Source of the DNA: Flavobacterium chryseum
GTDB lineage: Bacteria; Bacteroidota; Bacteroidia; Flavobacteriales; Flavobacteriaceae
DNA: 64,000 nucleotides
Direction: 5' to 3'
Assembly (NCBI RefSeq): GCF_004362015.1
Contig: NZ_SNWW01000001.1
Coordinates: forward strand, 62,001 to 126,000
In this document: positions 32,489 to 41,240 of the stretch, piece after piece
Numbering within the stretch: position 1 is the first letter of the stretch
How the letters are laid out: each line of letters opens with the position of its first letter
Made by a program: the position numbers and the translations under genes
The notes under the pieces: model-generated
Told to the model about the DNA's origin: nothing
Database searches by the model: none
Seen by the model: the letters and a program-made list of their open reading frames with translations, nothing else

Positions 32489-35127
32489 TAATCTTGCTTT
32501 TTGTAAATCTGAATGTTTACGGGCAGAATCAGGAAGATAAAATATACAATGCAATTGATGTTTTCGTAGCAAATCCTTCCGTGAAAGCATTACAAAATTT
32601 AACCAATACAGAAACTGCTTTCTGGAGAAATCCAAGACCAAAAACCAAAGATGAATTACTGGCAATTGTGGTTTTGAACTGCAATAAAGCGTATTACGAA
32701 AATCAATTTGGTCAAACTCAAAATGCGATTGCGAGTTATGAAAAAGCCTGGCAAATTTACCACAAGAATAAACTTTCTAATTATGATATAATTGAATTTT
32801 GCCTAAAGCCTTTGGGAAATTTATATACGGTTTTGGGTGATTATGACAGCGCGGAAAACACAATTAAACAATACTTTTTTATCGTAAATACTGCTAAAAA
32901 TTATCCGGAAGCACAAAAACAAAAATTTGCTGCAATTCTGAATTTATCAAATGTGTTTCAGAGTTCGGGAAAAATTTCTTTAGCGATCGATTTGTTGGAA
33001 AGTACTTTAAAAACAGAGCAATTGTCGAATTCTCAAAAAGGAATTTTATGGAATAATTTGGGTAATAATTATATCTTGAGTTCTGCTGGAAATTTAATGC
33101 ATCCTGAAATTTATCAAAAAGCAGAAAATGCTTTTAAATTGGTTCAAAATTATCTACAAAACGAGAAAGGACAATTAGAAACTTTATCCAATTCTTATCG
33201 AAATCTCGCAACGCTTAATCGGCAGAGACATCAATTTGAAGTCGCGAATTTCTATTTAGACAAAGCTGAAAAACTATTTTTAAAAATTTCAAATCAACAA
33301 CCACGAAAAGTAGCAAAACTTTATTATGAAAAAGCTTTATTGCTTTTTGATGAAGGAAAAGAAGAGGAAAGCACAAAACAAATTTTGACAGTTTTTAAAA
33401 TTTTAATTCCGAATTATAAATCAAAAAACAATTTACCCAATCAAAATCAATTGTATGCTGAAACTGTTTTAATTGATGCACTCGATTTACAGGCTGAAAT
33501 TTTCATCAAACAAAATCAACCCAAAAAAGCACTTCAAGCTTTTGGGCTTTCATTTTATATTGAAGATTTATTGATGAATGTTGTAGTTTATGAAAATTCG
33601 AAAATCATTACACAAATTCGAGCAAGAAACCGTACCGAAAAATGTCTTTTGATTTATGACCGATTGTATCAGAAAGAAAACAAAATACAATATTTAGAAG
33701 AAGCATTTCAATTGGCCGAAAAAACTAAATCGGGTATTTTGCAACGTTATCGTTCGAATATTAAAAACGCTTCCGCAGAAGAAAAACAGCTTTTACAGCA
33801 ACTTCAAAACTTAAATAATGCCATTTTAAAAGAACAGCAAAAAGGTGATTCGGCAAATATTTCAGAAATTAATAGCCTTATAAATAAGCAAAATGAATTG
33901 ATGCTTTCGCTGAAGAAAGTTCAGTCTGAAAATCCGGATTATATTCCTGAAAATTGTGATCTAAAAGCTTTATATTCAAAATTGGAGAAAGACAAAGCTG
34001 TCTTAGTTTATTATTTTATAGGAAAGGAAAATTTGTTTTATTTCACTTTACAAAACAAGAGAATTAATCTTCAACATATCTATACTGCACATAGAGCTAT
34101 GCTCGAAATTGTAAAATTTATTGATTATTTCAGTTCTGCAGATGCCATTACAAATGATATTTCAGGTTATAATAGTTATGGAAAACACGTTTACGATTTA
34201 TTAAAATTACCCACTAATTCTGTCTACCAAAATCTAATAATTGTTCCTGACGGAATTTTGAATTTTCTTCCTTTTGAAGCTTTAATTACGCAAGAATCAA
34301 ATACAATGAATTTTGCCAAAATGCATTATTTATTAAATGATTTTAAGATTGGTTATAATAATTCGGCGAATATTTATTTGAACTCAAAACCAAATTCAAA
34401 TTCAGAAAAAACGGTTTTGGGAATTTTTCCGGTTTTCGAAAAAACAGCTTTTGAATTGAGTTATTCTAAGAAAGAATTGCAATCGATACAATCTAATTTT
34501 AAGGGAAAATATTTAGAAAATGCAAACGCCAATTTTTCTAATTTTAAAAATAATGCATCTCATTATTCTATTTTGCATTTAAGTACACATGCATCTTCGG
34601 GCGATATTGAAACTCCGGCAAGTATCAAATTTTATGATCAGGAAATATTATATTCTGAATTGTACAATCTGAACATTGATCCTGATCTAGTAGTTTTAAG
34701 TGCCTGCGAAACCGGAATTGGAAAACTCTATAAAGCAGAAGGTGCTATGAGCGTAGCGAGGGGTTTTCAGTTTGCAGGAGCACAAAATTTGCTGTTTTCT
34801 TTATGGAAAGTTAACGATTACACAACTTCGGTTTTTATGGCTGATTTTTATAAAAACATTAAAAAAGATGTTCCTTATTTTGAAGCAAATGCGAATGCAA
34901 AGCTTGATTTTTTGAATGATAAATCGATTCCAAATGCTAAAAAATCTCCTTATTATTGGAGTTCTTTTGTGTATTACGGCTCTATTTCGACAGAAGAAAA
35001 ATCAACGAATTATATCTATTACATCATTAGTTTATTGGCGTTAATTGGTTTATTTTTGATATTCAATCACTATCGAAAATGGAAGATCTTCACAAAGTTC
35101 TCAAAAAAGAGAATTACAAAAAAATAA
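32464..35127 (+). CDS. CHAT-domain peptidase with TPR region and C-terminal membrane anchor
   Basis: 887 aa. Signal peptide (about residues 1-20, ending NVYGQ), TPR-like helical repeats over about 60-410, a coiled coil around 430-500, and a CHAT (caspase-like) domain at about 510-830. The catalytic His (709) is in HLSTHASS and Cys (748) in VVLSACETGIGK. A membrane helix near 850-870 (YYIISLLALIGLFLIF) is followed by a Lys/Arg-rich tail. Predicted topology puts the peptidase outside the cytoplasm, tethered to the inner membrane. Its start codon lies in a dispersed repeat. The 3' end overlaps the retropepsin gene by 49 bp. Confidence 0.88.
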   Translation: MNLYHLYGLILLFVNLNVYGQNQEDKIYNAIDVFVANPSVKALQNLTNTETAFWRNPRPKTKDELLAIVVLNCNKAYYENQFGQTQNAIASYEKAWQIYHKNKLSNYDIIEFCLKPLGNLYTVLGDYDSAENTIKQYFFIVNTAKNYPEAQKQKFAAILNLSNVFQSSGKISLAIDLLESTLKTEQLSNSQKGILWNNLGNNYILSSAGNLMHPEIYQKAENAFKLVQNYLQNEKGQLETLSNSYRNLATLNRQRHQFEVANFYLDKAEKLFLKISNQQPRKVAKLYYEKALLLFDEGKEEESTKQILTVFKILIPNYKSKNNLPNQNQLYAETVLIDALDLQAEIFIKQNQPKKALQAFGLSFYIEDLLMNVVVYENSKIITQIRARNRTEKCLLIYDRLYQKENKIQYLEEAFQLAEKTKSGILQRYRSNIKNASAEEKQLLQQLQNLNNAILKEQQKGDSANISEINSLINKQNELMLSLKKVQSENPDYIPENCDLKALYSKLEKDKAVLVYYFIGKENLFYFTLQNKRINLQHIYTAHRAMLEIVKFIDYFSSADAITNDISGYNSYGKHVYDLLKLPTNSVYQNLIIVPDGILNFLPFEALITQESNTMNFAKMHYLLNDFKIGYNNSANIYLNSKPNSNSEKTVLGIFPVFEKTAFELSYSKKELQSIQSNFKGKYLENANANFSNFKNNASHYSILHLSTHASSGDIETPASIKFYDQEILYSELYNLNIDPDLVVLSACETGIGKLYKAEGAMSVARGFQFAGAQNLLFSLWKVNDYTTSVFMADFYKNIKKDVPYFEANANAKLDFLNDKSIPNAKKSPYYWSSFVYYGSISTEEKSTNYIYYIISLLALIGLFLIFNHYRKWKIFTKFSKKRITKK

Positions 35128-35516
35128 AATTCAAGGTTACCAAAACACAACACCTTTCTATAAAAGCCAAAATCAATGGTATTACTGGAACTTTTATTTT
35201 AGATACAGGCGCATCGAACACCTGTATAGGGTTTGAAAGCATCGAACGTTTTGAATTGTCTGCAAAAAAATCTAAAACAAAAGCTTCTGGCGCTGGCGGA
35301 ACGGGAATGAAAACGCAAATCTCTTCTGAAAATAAACTTCAAATTGGAAGTTGGAAAAACAAAGATTTCAGCATTGTAATTTTTGATCTTTCGCATGTAA
35401 ATGAAGCTTTAGAAGCTTATAAAGCAAAACCGGTTCACGGTATTATTGGCGCTGATGTTTTACTTGAAGGTAAGGCTATTATTGATTATTTTAATCATTA
35501 TTTGTATTTAAAGTAA
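35079..35516 (+). CDS. Retropepsin-like aspartic protease
   Basis: 145 aa, a single-domain aspartic protease with the active-site motif FILDTGASNTCIG (Asp 42) and the second hydrophobic-hydrophobic-Gly motif IIGADVLL near the C-terminus. Retropepsin-type enzymes act as homodimers. There is no signal peptide, so it is probably cytoplasmic unless exported otherwise. The gene begins 49 bp inside the CHAT gene in another frame, suggesting translational coupling. The ATG at 35079 is the only one that keeps the whole domain. Confidence 0.85.
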   Translation: MEDLHKVLKKENYKKIKFKVTKTQHLSIKAKINGITGTFILDTGASNTCIGFESIERFELSAKKSKTKASGAGGTGMKTQISSENKLQIGSWKNKDFSIVIFDLSHVNEALEAYKAKPVHGIIGADVLLEGKAIIDYFNHYLYLK

Positions 35517-35647
35517 GCTAAATTTGAAAGTTTTCAAACTTCGGGTTTCAGGTTTCCATATATGGTCTGTAATATTAAGTTAGGATTAAAATTTTCATTT
35601 TTTTAACAATACTTATTTTATAATTACTCAAAATTGGTTTTTTTGTA

Positions 35648-35655
35648 TACATTTG
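35648..35655 (+). promoter_or_regulatory. TAnnTTTG promoter of the SprB-repeat gene
   Basis: TACATTTG lies 27 bp before the ATG at 35683 and overlaps the in-frame ATG at 35653, so the shorter start is preferred. Confidence 0.55.
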
Positions 35656-35682
35656 TTTCACCATTTTAACAAATCTAATACT

Positions 35683-38600
35683 ATGAAAAAAACTCTACTT
35701 TGTTTTCTTTTATTATTTTCTAATCTATTTTATGCACAAGTTACTTCTATTTCTGTCTGTGAAGGAACACCTTTTAATCTAACTTCTCTTAAAGCCGATT
35801 TTATTGGAAATTTAAATCCAGCAGAAACGACTGTAACTTATTTTTTAAGTGAAGTTGATGCTTTAAATAATACAAATGAGATTGCAAATCCAACAACCTA
35901 TAAAGGTTTTGTTGGTATAATGAATATTTATGGAAGAATTGATAATAATGGCACGATTTCATCCAATTATTTTAATCTGACTACTTTTCAATCGATATCT
36001 GTAAGTGCTTCACATAAACCAATACTATGTAAAGGTGAGACTACCGCTTTGAGTCTTACTTCTTCTGGAGGAAATGCGCCTTATCTCTATTCTGTAAACG
36101 GAAGCGCTTTTACAACAAATGATTATTACAATAATTTACCTGCTGGAACATATCACATAGAAGTAAAAAGTCAAAATATTATTTGTCAAAATACTAAACT
36201 TACTTATGTTGTTCCTGAACCTGAAGCTTTAGTGGCAACTCATACAATTGCAAATCAAAACGTAATAATTATTACGGCTACTGGAGGAACAAGTCCTTAC
36301 CAATATTCATTAGATGGAATAACTTATCAATCTAGTACTATTTTTTCAAATGCAACTCCTGGAAATTATATTATAAGAGTACGCGATTTTGAAGGATGTG
36401 GTACAACGGTAAACGCAACTGTTACTCCTTTTTTAAATGTAGCTGCATTTGTTAGTAAAGAATTAGATTGCTCAGGTAACGGCAATAATGGAATAATAAC
36501 TGCAAATGCTACAGGTGGTCAAGCTCCTTATACTTATTCAATTGATAACGGATTTGTTTATCAGCCATACAACGTATTTAATAATTTAAATGCGGGTACT
36601 TACACTATAAAGGTTAAAGATGCCTTAAATTCAGTTTCAAACCCAACTGCAGTGACCATAGCACCGCTTATTAATGTAACAGGTGTTGCACTGGTTACTA
36701 ACGCTACAAGCTGCAGTAATGCATCAATTTTTGTTCAAGCAACATCTGGGCATGCCCCATATCTTTATTCTATGGATAACGGACAAACTTTTACGAATAG
36801 TAATATTTTTAATAATTTGACTCCTGGCAATTACATTTTTCTAATTAAAGACAGCAAAGGCTGTGTTTCAGCTCCGCTATTTAATACGGTTCAACCTCCA
36901 TTGCCACCGCTAACAATAACAGCGGCGAACACACCATTATTATGCTGGGGCGAAAAAACAACTTTAACCGTTATAGCAGCAGGAGGACAAGCACCTTATC
37001 AATATTCAATAAATAATGATCCTTACATAAGCAGCAATGTTTTTGCGAATCTTAAAGCAGGAAATTATACCATCAAAATTACCGATGCTGCAGGTTGTGT
37101 AAATACACTTCCTTACACGATCACAGAGCCATCAGCTGTAGATGCAAACATGGTAATTGACGGAAATACGATATCAATTCTCGACGCGACAGGAGGAACC
37201 GGCACTTATCAATACGCTATTGATAATGGCAGTTTTCAGGCTAATAATGTTTTTACAAATGTTACTATAGGAATACATCATGTAAGAGTAAAGGACTCTA
37301 ATAATTGTGAACCGGGCAGTTTTTGGGCTGAGATAGTGAGCCCTATTACGGCTGCAATTGCAATTACTAAACAATTAGAATGCACGAGTAATGCAGAAAT
37401 TACGGTTACTGCAACCGGCGGATTTACTCCATACGTTTATTCTATCAATGGTGGAACAACATTTCAGGCTAGCAACATTTTTACTAATCTAGCTGCTGGA
37501 ACTTATACTATTACTGTAAAAGATAACGATGATAAATTATACACACAATCGATAACAGTAAATCAGTTAATGCCTATTTATGCTGACTTTTTAATTGACA
37601 AGCAAACTTTGACTATTAATGGACAGGCTGGAACTGCGCCTTACGTATATTCTGTAGATGGCAGTGCGCTTCAGACTAATAATGTCTTTACAAATTTAAG
37701 CCCTGGCATTCATCAAGTTTATATAAAAGATTCAAAAGGCTGTCAATCTTTCGTTTTTATGGTTACTATTGAAAATGTAAATCAATTAACGGCTTCAGTA
37801 GTACTTACTAAAGAAGCAGATTGTATGAGTAATGCAGTAATTACTGTCAATGCTTCGGGAGGAACTGGACCATATTCTTATTCGATAAATGGAGGAACTA
37901 TATTTCAAGCCACTAATGTTTTTAGCAATATAGCTGCAGGAACTTATTCGATTGTTGTCAAAGATGCCAATAACGATTTAGCGACTTCAAATAATATAAC
38001 TGTTTTACCTTTAAGTTCTCCTACAATTTCTCTATCAAAAATAAATGTAAGGTGTTATCAAGCCAGCAGCGGAATAATAAACGTACAAGCGCAAGGCGGA
38101 AAAGCACCTTATATGTATTCAATTGGAGGCAATTATACTCCATCGAATGTTTTTACGAATTTAGTGGCAGGTATTTATGATGTGACAGTAAAAGATGCAA
38201 ACGGATGTATTAGTTCTTATTATATTTCAATAGAACAGCCTAATGCTATAACCTTAACAGCCAGCGCAACAAACTCAACTACTATCAATGATAATAACGG
38301 AAAAATAACGGTGGCTGCAACTGGCGGAGTTTCTCCTTATACCTATGCTTTAACAAATTCTAACGGAATACCAATTACCGTTTTTCAATCCTCAAATATT
38401 TTTGACGGCTTACAAGCGAGATTGTATGGCGTTCAGGTGAAAGATGCCAATGGATGTATTGCCTCAAAAACTGATATTTCGATTATTAACAAAATCGATA
38501 CGCTTTCAGCAACTTTTGCTATTACGCAAATAACATGTAACAATCCTTTTGCAACATTAACTTTTACAGCTGTTGGAGGGACTGTTCCTTATCAATATTC

Positions 38601-41070
38601 TGCAGATAATGGAATTACTTATTCTTCTTCGAATGTATTCAATTTAACAGCAGGATCTTATACGCTGAAAGTGCGTGATGCTGATAATAACACAATGGTT
38701 TTGGTAACTACAATAGCTGATCAAACAGCTCCTTCATTTTACTATAATACCTACAAGGGAGTTTGCTCTGTATCTGATTCGGACCGTGGCGGTATAACAA
38801 TTGCAGCATTTGGAGGACAGGAACCTTATACCTATTCATTTAATGGCGGCCCTTTTGTAATACATGATGATTTATATGAAAACCTAGAGCCGGGAACCTA
38901 TACTTTTTCAATTAAGGACGCAAATGGATGTACTTCGGATACACAGCATTTTACAATTGTAGAACCAGATCCAATTATCTCAAAAGTAATTGTCGAAAAC
39001 CAAACTATTACAGTAAAAGCACTTGGTCAAGGCCGCTCCTATGAATTTTCTTTGGATGGTATCACTTTTCAATCAAATAATATTTTTTCCTATTTAAAAA
39101 AAGGTATTTATACGGTATACATTAGAGATTATAAAGGATGTACAGCAACGCATGCTGATATAATTATTTCTGAACCAACTTCTTTTACTGCAAATTTTGA
39201 AATAACACCTTTAACCTGCGATAGCACGACCGGGAAACTTAATATCATCGCACTTGGAGGTGTCGCACCATATCAATACTCTATTGATAATGGGAGTACC
39301 TATACTTCTTCAAATTTATTTGCTAATTTATTTCCAGGAAGTTATATGATAATTGTTAAAGACGCTCAAAATGCTACTGCATCCGCTGCTGCTGTTATAA
39401 AACCTCTTGATTCCTTAGCTATAACAACAGTTGTTACTAAAGGCATCGATTGCTTAAGCAATGCTTCAATTACTGTTACTGCTATTGGAGGAAATGCACC
39501 TTACACCTACTCAATAGGAAACGGATATACTGCATCGGGTATTTTTACTAATTTAATGTCTCAAACCTATACTGTCAGTGTAAAAGATGCTTTTGGTTGT
39601 ATTGCCACCACTAGTGCTACGATATCGCAGCCAACAATTTTATCTTTGAATAATATTGGTTCAAATACTACAACTGTTTATAGTAACGACGGAAAAATAA
39701 CAATTACTGCGTCAGGCGGAACAGCTCCTTATTCCTATTCACTGAAATATGAAAATGGTTCACAAATAATTGGCCCTCAAAGTTCTTCTGTTTTTGAAGG
39801 TTTAGCTGTTGGAAAATATACTATAGAAGTAACTGATGCAAAAGGATGTCTTGCAAGTAAAAGTGGAATAACGATTACTTCATCCACTATTTTCGGCACT
39901 CTTATGATAACACCGATTACTTGCACAACTTTGGGAATTATAACCATAAATGCAGCGGGAGGCAAATATCCGCATCAATATTCTTTTGATAATGGAAGTA
40001 CTTATGGCTCATCTAATATAGCTTCAAATTTACAAGCAGGAACTTACACCGTAAAAGTTAAAGATGCAGAAGGTGTTGTACTTACTCTTTCTGGTTCTCT
40101 AACTGCTGTAAGTCCATTAGTTGCTACTACGGCTATTACTTCTGTTATACATTGTAATGGCGGTAATGATGCTGTGATTCAAATAACTGCTGCTGGTGGA
40201 AAAGCTCCGCACTTTTATTCAATTAATGGAAGTGCTTATCAATCTAGCAATAACTTCTCTAATCTATATGCTGGAAATTATGTTATAAGTGTAAAAGACA
40301 GCAACGAATGTTCTACTGTTATGACGATTGCGATCTCTGAACCTGCCGTATTACTATCTAGCATTGATATTAAAAATAATTCGGTGACTGTGAGTGCAAC
40401 TGGTGGTGCTGGTAATTATGTGTATGCTATTTCAAGTAATTTGGCTGCATTTTCGACAGTTAATACCTTTACAAATTTAGAAGTTGGCAATTACACTGTT
40501 ATTACACAAGATACAAATGGATGTTTTGCAACTATTGATTTTGTTATTAATCCACCAGCTCCTTTGGCAACAGGAAAAAATGAAGTAGTTGTCGATTTCA
40601 AACCAGGGCAAACTTTAGCAGATTTAAGTATCGACGGGCAAAATATTAAATGGTATAGTACTCCGAATCCTTCAGGAAAAACAAGCAAATCAACAGCTGA
40701 AACACCTCTGCCTTTAACAACTGTTTTAGTCGATGAAACAACTTATTATGCATCGCAAACCATAAACGGAATTGAAAGTAAGGAACGTTTGGCCGTAACC
40801 GCAAAATCAAGCGGAACACTTGCAAACCCTAATTTTGTACTTTCAAATTTTAAATATTATCCAAATCCGGTTTTGCATAATTTAACTATAGAAAATACCG
40901 CTGTTATTGATGAGGTAGAAATCATTTCCGTTTCCGGACAAACTATTATATCAAAGAAAATTGATAGTGATCATTCTGAAATTGATTTATCGAATGTTTC
41001 TTCAGGGTTTTATTTCTTAAAAGTAAAAGCTGAAGGGCAAACGAAAACAATTAAGATTGTGAAGAAATAA
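35683..41070 (+). CDS. Giant SprB-repeat surface protein with type IX secretion signal
   Basis: 1795 aa from the ATG at 35683, giving a clean signal peptide (MKKTLLCFLLLFSNLFYAQ). The body is about twenty repeats of 70-90 residues built on GG-APY-YSI-NG, SNVF-NL-AG-YTI-VKDA-GC (SprB-type). An Ig-like/Thr-rich segment follows near 1640-1710. The C-terminal 75 residues form a type A T9SS sorting domain starting FKYYPNPVLHNLTIENT and ending KTIKIVKK. SprB-like proteins are cell-surface adhesins in gliding flavobacteria; an adhesion role here is inferred. A bidirectional terminator follows. Confidence 0.93.
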   Translation: MKKTLLCFLLLFSNLFYAQVTSISVCEGTPFNLTSLKADFIGNLNPAETTVTYFLSEVDALNNTNEIANPTTYKGFVGIMNIYGRIDNNGTISSNYFNLTTFQSISVSASHKPILCKGETTALSLTSSGGNAPYLYSVNGSAFTTNDYYNNLPAGTYHIEVKSQNIICQNTKLTYVVPEPEALVATHTIANQNVIIITATGGTSPYQYSLDGITYQSSTIFSNATPGNYIIRVRDFEGCGTTVNATVTPFLNVAAFVSKELDCSGNGNNGIITANATGGQAPYTYSIDNGFVYQPYNVFNNLNAGTYTIKVKDALNSVSNPTAVTIAPLINVTGVALVTNATSCSNASIFVQATSGHAPYLYSMDNGQTFTNSNIFNNLTPGNYIFLIKDSKGCVSAPLFNTVQPPLPPLTITAANTPLLCWGEKTTLTVIAAGGQAPYQYSINNDPYISSNVFANLKAGNYTIKITDAAGCVNTLPYTITEPSAVDANMVIDGNTISILDATGGTGTYQYAIDNGSFQANNVFTNVTIGIHHVRVKDSNNCEPGSFWAEIVSPITAAIAITKQLECTSNAEITVTATGGFTPYVYSINGGTTFQASNIFTNLAAGTYTITVKDNDDKLYTQSITVNQLMPIYADFLIDKQTLTINGQAGTAPYVYSVDGSALQTNNVFTNLSPGIHQVYIKDSKGCQSFVFMVTIENVNQLTASVVLTKEADCMSNAVITVNASGGTGPYSYSINGGTIFQATNVFSNIAAGTYSIVVKDANNDLATSNNITVLPLSSPTISLSKINVRCYQASSGIINVQAQGGKAPYMYSIGGNYTPSNVFTNLVAGIYDVTVKDANGCISSYYISIEQPNAITLTASATNSTTINDNNGKITVAATGGVSPYTYALTNSNGIPITVFQSSNIFDGLQARLYGVQVKDANGCIASKTDISIINKIDTLSATFAITQITCNNPFATLTFTAVGGTVPYQYSADNGITYSSSNVFNLTAGSYTLKVRDADNNTMVLVTTIADQTAPSFYYNTYKGVCSVSDSDRGGITIAAFGGQEPYTYSFNGGPFVIHDDLYENLEPGTYTFSIKDANGCTSDTQHFTIVEPDPIISKVIVENQTITVKALGQGRSYEFSLDGITFQSNNIFSYLKKGIYTVYIRDYKGCTATHADIIISEPTSFTANFEITPLTCDSTTGKLNIIALGGVAPYQYSIDNGSTYTSSNLFANLFPGSYMIIVKDAQNATASAAAVIKPLDSLAITTVVTKGIDCLSNASITVTAIGGNAPYTYSIGNGYTASGIFTNLMSQTYTVSVKDAFGCIATTSATISQPTILSLNNIGSNTTTVYSNDGKITITASGGTAPYSYSLKYENGSQIIGPQSSSVFEGLAVGKYTIEVTDAKGCLASKSGITITSSTIFGTLMITPITCTTLGIITINAAGGKYPHQYSFDNGSTYGSSNIASNLQAGTYTVKVKDAEGVVLTLSGSLTAVSPLVATTAITSVIHCNGGNDAVIQITAAGGKAPHFYSINGSAYQSSNNFSNLYAGNYVISVKDSNECSTVMTIAISEPAVLLSSIDIKNNSVTVSATGGAGNYVYAISSNLAAFSTVNTFTNLEVGNYTVITQDTNGCFATIDFVINPPAPLATGKNEVVVDFKPGQTLADLSIDGQNIKWYSTPNPSGKTSKSTAETPLPLTTVLVDETTYYASQTINGIESKERLAVTAKSSGTLANPNFVLSNFKYYPNPVLHNLTIENTAVIDEVEIISVSGQTIISKKIDSDHSEIDLSNVSSGFYFLKVKAEGQTKTIKIVKK

Positions 41071-41145
41071 GTGAATTAAATTCCAATCTCGAGGTTACGG
41101 AAATAAATTCCAAATTCCAAAACCTGCATTGCGGAAGGAATCAAT

Positions 41146-41187
41146 AAAAAAATCCCAAACTCCAGTAATTGGAATTTGGGATTTTTT
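41146..41187. terminator. Bidirectional terminator between adhesin and RND genes
   Basis: Stem AAAAAATCCCAAA (41146 onward) pairs with TTTGGGATTTTTT, extended by TCCA/TGGA, between convergent genes. The flanks carry further copies of an AAATTCCAAATT-type repeat. Confidence 0.85.
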
Positions 41188-41240
41188 ATGTTTGGAAATT
41201 CCTTTGAAATTTGGAATTTCTTTATTGAGATTTAAAAATC

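Noticed and set aside
35079..35127. The retropepsin frame as a shadow of the CHAT gene
   Set aside because: Only 49 bp overlap; the rest carries the DTGAS motif and a full aspartic-protease pattern, so it is a real gene.
35683..41070. Repeat-rich region as a CRISPR or satellite array
   Set aside because: It is one long reading frame with diverged protein repeats, a signal peptide and a T9SS tail.
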